In this document: piece after piece, positions 1 to 6,277 of the stretch | Layout: each line of letters opens with the position of its first letter | How positions within the stretch are numbered: the stretch's first letter is position 1 | Source of the DNA: Candidatus Aegiribacteria sp. | GTDB taxonomy: Bacteria; Fermentibacterota; Fermentibacteria; Fermentibacterales; JCC-6 | Length of the DNA stretch: 7,188 nt | Direction of reading: 5' to 3' | Assembly (NCBI GenBank): GCA_030640155.1 | Contig: DAOWJX010000183.1 | Span: 1-7,188, forward strand | Notes under the pieces: generated by a model | The model's database searches: none | The model's input: only the letters and a program-made list of their open reading frames with translations | What the model was told of the DNA's origin: nothing | Made by a program: the position numbers and the translations under genes

Positions 1-23
1 AGAAGAAGCACATACCCTTTCAC
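1..23 (-). CDS. Possible start of a downstream gene, cut by the window edge
   Basis: A GTG codon (bases 23-21) lies 8 bases after an AAGGGAG ribosome-binding-like sequence (bases 38-32). It opens a frame reading V/M-K-G-Y-V-L-L that stays open to the left edge, but only seven full codons are visible. An ATG-ATG pair just upstream (28-23) runs straight into a TGA and cannot start a gene. The gap to the large fusion gene is 125 bases, so this could be the next gene of the operon or a separate unit. No function can be assigned from so few residues, and the call rests almost wholly on the Shine-Dalgarno spacing. Confidence 0.22.
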
Positions 24-81
24 ATCATGCGCTCCCTTCTCACTTATACGGATGAATTTCAGCAAGTATTCGGACGCGGTG

Positions 82-110
82 CTGTACAGGGAAGATCATC
101 TTCCAGGGAA
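82..110. repeat. Overlapping short palindromes and a direct repeat in the gap after the large fusion gene
   Basis: Three short symmetries overlap here. CTGTACAG (82-89) is a perfect palindrome. GGAAGAT-C-ATCTTCC (90-104) is a perfect inverted repeat with 7-base arms. CAGGGAA occurs twice, at 87-93 and 104-110, a spacing of 17 bases. On the coding (minus) strand no T-run follows the hairpin, so it does not look like an intrinsic terminator. It could be an operator or an RNA processing hairpin between the operon and whatever follows, or chance. Confidence 0.3.
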
Positions 111-148
111 CGTACGCCTGAGCCTGGCAGTTATCAGGATTAAACGGA

Positions 149-3100
149 TTAAAACACACGGTAGCGCTCCGTTCCCACTTCCCGGATCTCTTTCCTGTAT
201 TCCTGACTGTGAGTCATCGGGGGCAGGATGGATGTAGCTTTTACATCTGCTTCAACCGCTACAAGTTCTCCTTTACCATCCCAGTTCCTCTTCTCGCCGG
301 TATTCCAGTAGAAGCGTGTTAGATCGCCAAGGTTCTTCCTTACTTCCCTGTCTATTTCGTCGGGCAGATCATCCGCGATACCAAGTCCGAATGTCTTTGC
401 AAGGCAGGCAATCACTTCAGTTGCTGTCATGCCGGAAGGCGGAGAAACAGCTCTGGTGAAGGCTGTAAGCTCCCCCTCGAAATTACACCTTGTTCCGGGA
501 GTTTCAAGGAAAGTACTTCCAGGAAGCGTGACATTGGCAAACCTTGTTGTCTCTGTATCAGCCCAGTCAACAGCCGCGATAAATTCCACATTCTGGAACC
601 AGGAGCCCGTTCTGTTGTACTCAAGAGGATTTTCCCCGATAATGAGCGCAGCTCTGATGTCACCGCTCTCCAGGATCTTTCTCAGGTCCTGAATTGTAGA
701 GGCTCCGGGCAGTTCTCCCCCTGTGGGAATTCTTCCCGGCAGAAAAGCAGGATCAGCTCCCATAACTTCAAGACCGGCGCTGTTCGCGATCAGTCTCGGA
801 AGAAGTATGTCCGTCTTCTTTCCTGCGGTTGTGAGCATGATTGCAAGATCAGCAAATATTTCTATATCATCCGGAGAGGCATCCTGAGGGCGGTCAGGAC
901 TGTGAATAAAAACAACTTTTCCGGAGTTTCTCAACAGCTCTGCTGCCTCGAGAATGCTTTCTTCCTCAACTCCTGATCTGGCAGCAGCCATTTCTACGGA
1001 CACATCTCTGTTCAAAAGGAAGGAGGAACTGCCCGAAATATCTCCACTATCGAGCAGAACCTGCATTACTGCATTCCAGAAAATGGATGCCCTTCCTCTC
1101 ATGGGGTCCACTGCCAGGCTGGCAAGATGCTGATCAGTCGAATCAAGCATTGAGTTTGATACGATGAGTCTGGCTCCACTTTTTACAGACTGTATCACTT
1201 CGACGGCCAGAACGAGATGATCTGCTTCCATGGAAGTGTTGTTGCAGATAATCAGATCGGCTTCCCCGAGGCATTTTCTGTCAGCTGTGGATGCTGTAAA
1301 ACCCAGAGCTTTATCGAGAACACCTGAACGGAAGCCGCCCGAAATAATAGCAAGAGAGCCGATGTTATTTGTACCAATCCCCTCTCTGGCGATCCTGCCG
1401 GCAATGTACAATTCCTCGTTTGTCACTTCCGGTGATACAAATACGGCAACACTCGCAGGTCCGTATTTTTCAGAAGTAGACTTCAGGGATTCAACTATTC
1501 TGTCATAGGCAACATCATAGCCAACAGTACTATAGGAGTTACCGATTCTGATGACCGGCTGAACCAGTCTATCCTGCTTAATGAAAAGCTCATGGCCGAA
1601 TCTTCCATACCTGCAGAGATAATCCCCGGGTATGCCGCTGGAAGTTACGAAATACCTTCCATCGCCGAACTTCCTTACTGATAGCTCGCACCCGATAGAA
1701 CAGAAAGCACAATGTGTGGATATATCAATCGTCTTTAGACAAGCTCTTCCAGGAAATGGATATTTCACCGTAAGTGCTCCGGTCGGACACGCATCGACGC
1801 AGTTTCCACAGCTCACGCAGCTTGTTTCAACAAGAGGATTATTCATAGCCGGGCGCATCTCGGTTTTGAATCCTCTTCCTACAAGTCCGATAGCGGAGAT
1901 CGGAAGAACCATAGCGCAGGTTCGAATACATCTTGCGCAGAGTACACATTTGTTGGGATCGTAGGATATGTATGGGTGTCTGTCATCAACCTTATGTTTT
2001 CGCACATGTCCCTTGAAATACTCCATATCAACACCGTACTCTTCTGCGTACAGCCGTAAATCGCAATCATCGAACCTGACGCAGCCACAGGACAGGCATC
2101 GGGAGCATTCATGCTCGTTATCCTCAGGTTCAAAACCATTCGATACCTCTGTAAAACTGTTTCTGCGATCTTCAACATCTATGAGGTGGACTTCATGTCT
2201 GGGTGATTCCTTTACATCGCCGAGTTCAGCTTTCCCGGGCTTTGACCAGAATTCCTTTTCAACCACAAACGGGTAAGGTTTCGGTTGGATGCCGTCAAGC
2301 CAGGCTGTTATTGCCCTGGCAGCTCTCTGACCGTCTCTGATAGCATCGATAACAACGGTAGGGCCATCATCTGCAGCATCACCACCCGCAAATACTCCTT
2401 CAATGTTCGTGGCCATTGTATTGAGATTCGCGATGAAAGTATTCCATCTTGTAAGATCTATATTGCCTTCTTTGGTTTCCACAAGCCCATCAAGAACTGT
2501 ATTCTGCCCGATGGCTGAAATAGCCAGATCACAGGGAAAATCGAATTCCGAACCTTCCATTGGAACAGGTCTTCGTCTTCCGGAATCATCAGGCTCACCA
2601 AGCTTCATACGCTGACAGCGAAGAGCACTTAGTCTGCCATTCTTCCTGACGATACCGATCGGAGCGGCCAGTTCCATAATCTCGATGCCCTCTTCAAGGC
2701 AGTCTTCGATTTCCATTGCATCAGCCGGCATCTCCGCTTTAGTCCGTCTGTAAAGAACGATGACCTTGTCCGCATTCAGCCTCCATGCAGTTCTCGCAGC
2801 ATCCATAGCGGTATTTCCGCCACCGACCACAACAACAGTACCTTTCAGCAGCTGAGGATCATCTGCCTTCTCAACCAGGAAGTCCGCGCCGGTTACGATG
2901 CCTTCAGTATCAAACTCACCCTCAACTCGCATTGCCTTGCCTGTCCATGCGCCTGCTCCGATGAAAACAGCGTCATGTTTTTCCCTGATCTCGTCCAGAG
3001 TGATATCCTTCCCCACCCGGACACCGCAGTGAATCTCGGTACCTGTTCTGCAGATGTACTCCACTTCTCTGTCGAGAACATCGTCCGGAAGTCTGTACAC

Positions 3101-3808
3101 GGGGATACCGTATCGCAGCATTCCTCCAGTACGATCCATTGCTTCGTAAACTTCGCATTTGATCCCGTTTTTTCCAAGGAACCACGCAGCGGTAAGACCC
3201 GCCGGTCCCGCTCCGATTATTCCTGCTGTTTTACCGGTGGAGGGGGCACATACCGGTTCAGTGGCGTAAGCATCAGGGGAATCCGTGACAAATCTCTTGA
3301 TGTTGTTTATCGCAACGGAGGTATCTACATCCATTCTCCTGCAGACATCCTCACACTTGCGGACACATACTCTTCCGCAGGCTGCCGGGAATGGGTTCCT
3401 TTCGCGAATTAAATCAACGGCTTTCCTGTACTGTCCCATCGCCGAAAGAGCAATATATCCCTGGACGTCAACACCGGCGGGGCATCCCTCCATACAGGGA
3501 GATACGCAATCAGCGTAATGGTTGGACAGCAACAATTCGAGCGCTGTTTTTCTGGATGCCAGAACTCTGTCGCTTCGCGTAAGGATTTCCATATCCGGAG
3601 CTATTCGAGTCGCGCATGAAGGAACAAGATTCGCTTTTCCCTTAACCTCGACCACGCATACAAAACAGGAACCGTAAGGTTCGAGTTCAGGTGAGTGACA
3701 GAGAGTGGGTATGTCATCGAGTTCCAGCTCCTGAACAACTTCGAGAATTGTTTTCCCTGGAGTGGCCTCTATATCCTGACCGTTGATCTTCAGTCCGATT
3801 TTTTCCAT
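149..3808 (-). CDS. NuoG/GltD fusion: large iron-sulfur flavoprotein with a degenerate molybdopterin-type domain
   Basis: A 1219-residue cytoplasmic protein, probably the catalytic large subunit of a NADH/NAD(P)H/ferredoxin oxidoreductase with the two genes upstream. Domains in order: NuoG-type [2Fe-2S] ferredoxin (C37, C48, C51, C65); a His-Cys segment merged with the GltD-type N-terminal cluster domain (H97, C101, C105, C109, C144, C148, C152, C156); GltD/NfnB-like FAD-NAD(P) module, about 193-505, with GAGPAGL at 199, GGGNTAMD at 329, YRRT at 353 and AGGD at 474; a Cys-rich linker (C568, C571, C574, C576, C582); two [4Fe-4S] motifs (C621-C631, C664-C674); a formate dehydrogenase/NuoG-type [4Fe-4S] motif (C700, C703, C707, C732); and a molybdopterin-type fold to about 1125. 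The catalytic Cys/Sec position is Ser823 by ungapped comparison, and no C-terminal molybdopterin-binding domain follows. YRRT plus MPA suggests NADP(H). The ATG has AGGAG 6 bases upstream. Automated pipelines may call it formate dehydrogenase alpha or glutamate synthase beta; neither fits the whole protein. Confidence 0.93.
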   Translation of the reverse strand: MEKIGLKINGQDIEATPGKTILEVVQELELDDIPTLCHSPELEPYGSCFVCVVEVKGKANLVPSCATRIAPDMEILTRSDRVLASRKTALELLLSNHYADCVSPCMEGCPAGVDVQGYIALSAMGQYRKAVDLIRERNPFPAACGRVCVRKCEDVCRRMDVDTSVAINNIKRFVTDSPDAYATEPVCAPSTGKTAGIIGAGPAGLTAAWFLGKNGIKCEVYEAMDRTGGMLRYGIPVYRLPDDVLDREVEYICRTGTEIHCGVRVGKDITLDEIREKHDAVFIGAGAWTGKAMRVEGEFDTEGIVTGADFLVEKADDPQLLKGTVVVVGGGNTAMDAARTAWRLNADKVIVLYRRTKAEMPADAMEIEDCLEEGIEIMELAAPIGIVRKNGRLSALRCQRMKLGEPDDSGRRRPVPMEGSEFDFPCDLAISAIGQNTVLDGLVETKEGNIDLTRWNTFIANLNTMATNIEGVFAGGDAADDGPTVVIDAIRDGQRAARAITAWLDGIQPKPYPFVVEKEFWSKPGKAELGDVKESPRHEVHLIDVEDRRNSFTEVSNGFEPEDNEHECSRCLSCGCVRFDDCDLRLYAEEYGVDMEYFKGHVRKHKVDDRHPYISYDPNKCVLCARCIRTCAMVLPISAIGLVGRGFKTEMRPAMNNPLVETSCVSCGNCVDACPTGALTVKYPFPGRACLKTIDISTHCAFCSIGCELSVRKFGDGRYFVTSSGIPGDYLCRYGRFGHELFIKQDRLVQPVIRIGNSYSTVGYDVAYDRIVESLKSTSEKYGPASVAVFVSPEVTNEELYIAGRIAREGIGTNNIGSLAIISGGFRSGVLDKALGFTASTADRKCLGEADLIICNNTSMEADHLVLAVEVIQSVKSGARLIVSNSMLDSTDQHLASLAVDPMRGRASIFWNAVMQVLLDSGDISGSSSFLLNRDVSVEMAAARSGVEEESILEAAELLRNSGKVVFIHSPDRPQDASPDDIEIFADLAIMLTTAGKKTDILLPRLIANSAGLEVMGADPAFLPGRIPTGGELPGASTIQDLRKILESGDIRAALIIGENPLEYNRTGSWFQNVEFIAAVDWADTETTRFANVTLPGSTFLETPGTRCNFEGELTAFTRAVSPPSGMTATEVIACLAKTFGLGIADDLPDEIDREVRKNLGDLTRFYWNTGEKRNWDGKGELVAVEADVKATSILPPMTHSQEYRKEIREVGTERYRVF

Positions 3809-3814
3809 TGGCCG

Positions 3815-3819
3815 CTCCT
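3815..3819 (-). promoter_or_regulatory. Ribosome binding site of the large fusion gene, overlapping the upstream stop codon
   Basis: AGGAG on the minus strand, 6 bases before the ATG at 3808. Its first two bases are the last two bases of the TAG stop (3820-3818) of the NuoF-like gene. This arrangement indicates translational coupling of the two subunits and fixes the start of the fusion protein. Confidence 0.8.
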
Positions 3820-5599
3820 ACCTTGTAATTACTGCGCTGAAATTGCAGCTTGTAATGCACTTGCCGCATTTCACGCAGATTTCCTGATCAATAATGTGTA
3901 ACTCTTTGACTTTTCCGGAGATTGCGTCAACAGGACAATTCTTCGCACAGATCGTACATCCGACACACTTATCAGCATCGATACTGAATTCGACCAGAGC
4001 CAGGCAGCTTCCTGCCGGACAATGTTTATCGTTAATATGTGCCAGATATTCCTCCAGGTAATAACGTATCGTTGTCTGGACAGGGTTGGGAGCTGTCTGC
4101 CCAAGCCCGCAAAGGCTCGCTTCCTTTATCTGAATTGAAAGCTGCTCAAGTTTCTCTATGTCTTCAGGAAGACCCTCTCCAAGGGTTAGTCTCTCAAGAA
4201 TTTCAAGCATCCTGAGTGTCCCGATCCTGCAGAAAGTACATTTACCGCAGGACTCGTTCTGTGTGAAGTCCAGAAAGAACCTGGCAATCTCGACCATGCA
4301 GGTCGTGTCGTCCATTACCACCATTCCGCCTGAACCCATTATTGCTCCGGTAGCAGGTATTGATTCGAAATCCACAGGAGTATTCTTCAGACTGGCTGGA
4401 ATACAGCCGCCGGAGGGACCTCCCATCTGCACTGCCTTGAACTCCCTGCCTTCCTTGATGCCTCCACCGATCCTGAAGACGAGATCGTTTATTGTGGTTC
4501 CCATTGAAACCTCAGCAAGACCTCCGTGAACGACTTTACCGGCAAGGGCAAAAACCTTGGTGCCGGGACTTTTCTCTGTTCCGAAAGCAGCATATGCGTC
4601 AGCACCGTTCTCTATTATCCATGGAATATTGGCATAGGTTTCCACATTATTGTTATTGGTGGGCTTCTGCCAGAGACCTTTTTCCGCTGGAAAAGGCGGG
4701 CGGATACGGGGCATTCCACGTTCGCCTTCGATCGAGGCGAAAAGCGCTGTCTCTTCTCCGCAGACAAACGCTCCCGCACCCTGTTTGATTTTAATGTCAA
4801 AATTAAAACCGGATCCCAGTATATCTTCGCCGAGATAGCCCTTCTCTCTGGCTTCTGACAGGGCTATTTCAAGGCGGTGAATAGCCAGGGGATATTCCGC
4901 CCTGCAGTAGATATAACCGTAATTCGCGCGTATGGCTCTGGCACAGATAATCATACCCTCAAGAACGGAGTGAGGATCTCCCTCCAGAACAGAACGATCC
5001 ATAAACGCGCCGGGGTCCCCCTCATCAGCATTGCATACAACGTATTTTCTGTCAGCTTCATTTGAGGCAGCGAAGGACCATTTCAAACCTGTGGGAAATC
5101 CGGCTCCTCCTCTTCCACGAAGTCCCGAGTTCTTCACCTCCTGAATTATTTCCTCCGGAGACATCTTGAAAAGAATCTTTTCCAGGCTTTCGTAACCGCC
5201 TGTTTCCACGTAATCTGAAATGGACTCAGGATTGATTGTGCCGCAATTACGGAGGACTATTCTTTCTTGAAGGTCAAGGAATTCAGCTTCGGAGCCGGAA
5301 GTCGATCCGTCCCGTTCAATAATGTAAACCAGGTTGTCGTCTTCAATTCTCTCATTATTCAGCACATGGCTCGCAAAGATCATTTCAGCGGATTCTGTGG
5401 TGACTCCTCCGTAGAAGACTCTGCTCTCACCATCCCTTATTTCAACCAGAGGTTCCCGATAGCACATACCGATGCAGCCGGATATTGTCAGCCGGGAAAT
5501 ATCCGGATTCGCGTCCGTAAGCTCCTCCAGCTTTTCAAACACAATCCTGGCACCGGCGGAAAGACCGCATGTTCCCATACCTACTACAATTGTCTTCAT
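3818..5599 (-). CDS. nuoF: NuoF-like NADH-binding FMN iron-sulfur subunit (HydB/HndC type)
   Basis: Probable NADH-oxidising FMN subunit of the complex, 593 residues from the chosen start; the symbol is family-level and does not imply complex I. Residues 1-90 form a thioredoxin-like ferredoxin domain with C11, C42 and C46. The NuoF core follows: a glycine-rich GRGGAGFPTG nucleotide/FMN motif (about 162-171), CNADEGDPG (189-197), GAGAFVCGEETAL (274-286), and the [4Fe-4S] site C451-x2-C454-x2-C457 with C497. Beyond the normal NuoF end are H526, C527 and C532, then two ferredoxin motifs (C545/548/551/555 and C575/578/581/585). That tail is typical of HydB/HndC of bifurcating hydrogenases and of NADP-reducing hydrogenases. 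A GTG at 5623 would add 8 residues, but the ATG at 5599 has GGAG 7 bases upstream and gives the N-terminus usual for this family (M-K-T-I-V-V-G-M-G-T-C). The stop overlaps the next gene's ribosome binding site. Confidence 0.95.
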   Translation of the reverse strand: MKTIVVGMGTCGLSAGARIVFEKLEELTDANPDISRLTISGCIGMCYREPLVEIRDGESRVFYGGVTTESAEMIFASHVLNNERIEDDNLVYIIERDGSTSGSEAEFLDLQERIVLRNCGTINPESISDYVETGGYESLEKILFKMSPEEIIQEVKNSGLRGRGGAGFPTGLKWSFAASNEADRKYVVCNADEGDPGAFMDRSVLEGDPHSVLEGMIICARAIRANYGYIYCRAEYPLAIHRLEIALSEAREKGYLGEDILGSGFNFDIKIKQGAGAFVCGEETALFASIEGERGMPRIRPPFPAEKGLWQKPTNNNNVETYANIPWIIENGADAYAAFGTEKSPGTKVFALAGKVVHGGLAEVSMGTTINDLVFRIGGGIKEGREFKAVQMGGPSGGCIPASLKNTPVDFESIPATGAIMGSGGMVVMDDTTCMVEIARFFLDFTQNESCGKCTFCRIGTLRMLEILERLTLGEGLPEDIEKLEQLSIQIKEASLCGLGQTAPNPVQTTIRYYLEEYLAHINDKHCPAGSCLALVEFSIDADKCVGCTICAKNCPVDAISGKVKELHIIDQEICVKCGKCITSCNFSAVITR

Positions 5600-5600
5600 T

Positions 5601-5648
5601 TCAGCGCTCCAGACATTTTTCACAAATGGATTCCATCAATCGAAACAT
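5601..5648 (-). other. 15-codon frame directly after the NuoE-like stop, containing CxxC
   Basis: The TAA of the NuoE-like gene is followed at once, in the same frame, by ATG and 15 codons (M-F-R-L-M-E-S-I-C-E-K-C-L-E-R) ending in TGA one base before the next gene's ATG. It has no ribosome binding site of its own, although the next gene's GGAG lies inside it. It could be a tiny coupling leader, the remnant of a longer C-terminus or of a lost small Cys protein, or simply a spacer open by chance. I do not claim it is translated. Confidence 0.15.
5607..5610 (-). promoter_or_regulatory. Ribosome binding site that decides the NuoF-like start
   Basis: GGAG on the minus strand, 7 bases before the ATG at 5599. 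The upstream in-frame GTG at 5623 has only a weak GGAA-like sequence ahead of it, and this GGAG would lie inside its coding sequence. The ATG is therefore the better start. Confidence 0.7.
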
Positions 5649-6164
5649 TTAGCCGCCGCAGGATACCCCTGCAATGGAATCGGCTTTTGCGCCAGCCTTA
5701 CGGATATGTTCTCGAAGAAGTTTCCGTAGCGAAGCAGGTGTGAGCCGACCGTAAGTCTCGTCATTAATCATTATAACAGGCGCAAGAGAACAGCAGCCGA
5801 TGCAGGCAACCGTATTCAGAGTGTACATTCCATCCAGGGATGTATCACCGACTTCAATCCCAAGTTCGTCCTCGATAGTCTCTATGATCATTTTAGCCCC
5901 GGATACATGACAGGCAGTCCCGGCACATGCACGAATAATGTACTTACCCATGGGGCGTAGTCTGAACTGGCTGTAAAAAGTAATAACTCCGTAGATATCC
6001 GACTCAGGTATTCCGGTTACTCCTGAAATGTATTCAATCGCGCGGATGGGTATGTAACCGAAGTGTTCCTGGGCAGACTGCAAAAGAGGGATCAGCTCTC
6101 CGGGTGCTCCGTCATATCTCCATAGCCTGTAACTGAAATTCTCCTTCATGGTAGCCGTGATCAT
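5649..6164 (-). CDS. nuoE: NuoE-like [2Fe-2S] thioredoxin-fold subunit (HydC/HndA type)
   Basis: A small electron-transfer subunit that would dock on the NuoF-like protein and hold one [2Fe-2S] cluster. It has 171 residues, close to the normal length for NuoE/HydC/HndA; the symbol is family-level. An N-terminal helical domain (roughly 10-70, with the family-typical HFGYIP and GVITFYSQF stretches) precedes a thioredoxin-like fold carrying all four ligands: C80-x4-C85 in the CAGTACH motif, and C121-x3-C125 in the CIGCCSLAP motif. A GTG at 6167 immediately precedes the ATG at 6164. The ATG is chosen because GAGG sits 5 bases upstream, whereas the GTG would be only 2 bases from it. The gene ends 49 bases before the NuoF-like ATG. 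It is the first gene of the enzyme operon, 113 bases after the regulator gene, so it may have its own promoter. The short tail after the fold (A-G-V-S-C-G-G) shows no known motif. Confidence 0.95.
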   Translation of the reverse strand: MITATMKENFSYRLWRYDGAPGELIPLLQSAQEHFGYIPIRAIEYISGVTGIPESDIYGVITFYSQFRLRPMGKYIIRACAGTACHVSGAKMIIETIEDELGIEVGDTSLDGMYTLNTVACIGCCSLAPVIMINDETYGRLTPASLRKLLREHIRKAGAKADSIAGVSCGG

Positions 6165-6168
6165 CACT

Positions 6169-6174
6169 TCCTCT
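6169..6174 (-). promoter_or_regulatory. Ribosome binding site of the NuoE-like gene
   Basis: AGAGGA on the minus strand, 4 bases before the ATG at 6164. It supports ATG over the GTG that immediately precedes it, which would be too close. Confidence 0.65.
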
Positions 6175-6184
6175 CATTAATCCG

Positions 6185-6247
6185 AATTCCGTTTTCGGTC
6201 CGATAAAACAGATTCAGATCAGAAACCAGTTATAATTCCGTTATCCG
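6185..6247. repeat. Imperfect 14-base direct repeat upstream of the NuoE-like gene
   Basis: On the minus strand CGGATAACGGAATT (6247-6234) recurs as CCGAAAACGGAATT (6198-6185), matching at 12 of 14 bases with starts 49 bases apart. With one extra base on the first copy, each contains a CCG-N4/5-CGG half-symmetry. The gap also has the palindrome ATCCGGAT (6243-6250) and a -10-like TATAAC (6234-6229), but no matching -35 box or T-tract terminator that I can support. The position, between the regulator and the operon, would suit an operator pair or 5' leader; this is inference. Confidence 0.4.
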
Positions 6248-6277
6248 GATGACAGCACTGGAAAGACAGAGCGGCCA

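Noticed and set aside
93..152. Short minus-strand reading possibilities just after the fusion gene stop
   Set aside because: The only ATG-started frame nearby, from base 95, gives about 19 codons, with its GGA too close to the ATG to act as a ribosome binding site.
52..237. Plus-strand open frame of 61 codons at the left end
   Set aside because: It lies across the 3' end of the large fusion gene on the other strand, has no recognisable domain and no clear ribosome binding site.
2975..3412. Plus-strand open frame of 145 codons
   Set aside because: It lies wholly antisense to the conserved GltD-like and iron-sulfur region of the fusion protein; its translation shows no family pattern.
149..3808. 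Reading the large protein as an active formate dehydrogenase or as an [FeFe]-hydrogenase
   Set aside because: The Cys/Sec site and C-terminal cofactor domain of formate dehydrogenase are missing, and no H-cluster motif (such as T-S-C-C-P or M-P-C) is present.
4158..4858. Several overlapping plus-strand open frames
   Set aside because: All are antisense to the conserved NuoF core; their translations are low in recognisable motifs.
5267..5743. Plus-strand open frame of 158 codons
   Set aside because: Antisense to the start of the NuoF-like gene and the end of the NuoE-like gene, both strongly supported; an antisense shadow.
149..6164. Reading the operon as part of respiratory complex I
   Set aside because: No membrane or quinone-module subunits are visible, NuoF has the HydB-type tail, and NuoG carries a GltD-like insertion that complex I lacks.
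6165..6277. Intrinsic terminator or sigma-54 promoter between the regulator and the NuoE-like gene
   Set aside because: The best stem (CCGAA/TTCGG, 6197-6181) is only 5 base pairs with no T-run, and no GG/GC sigma-54 element is present.
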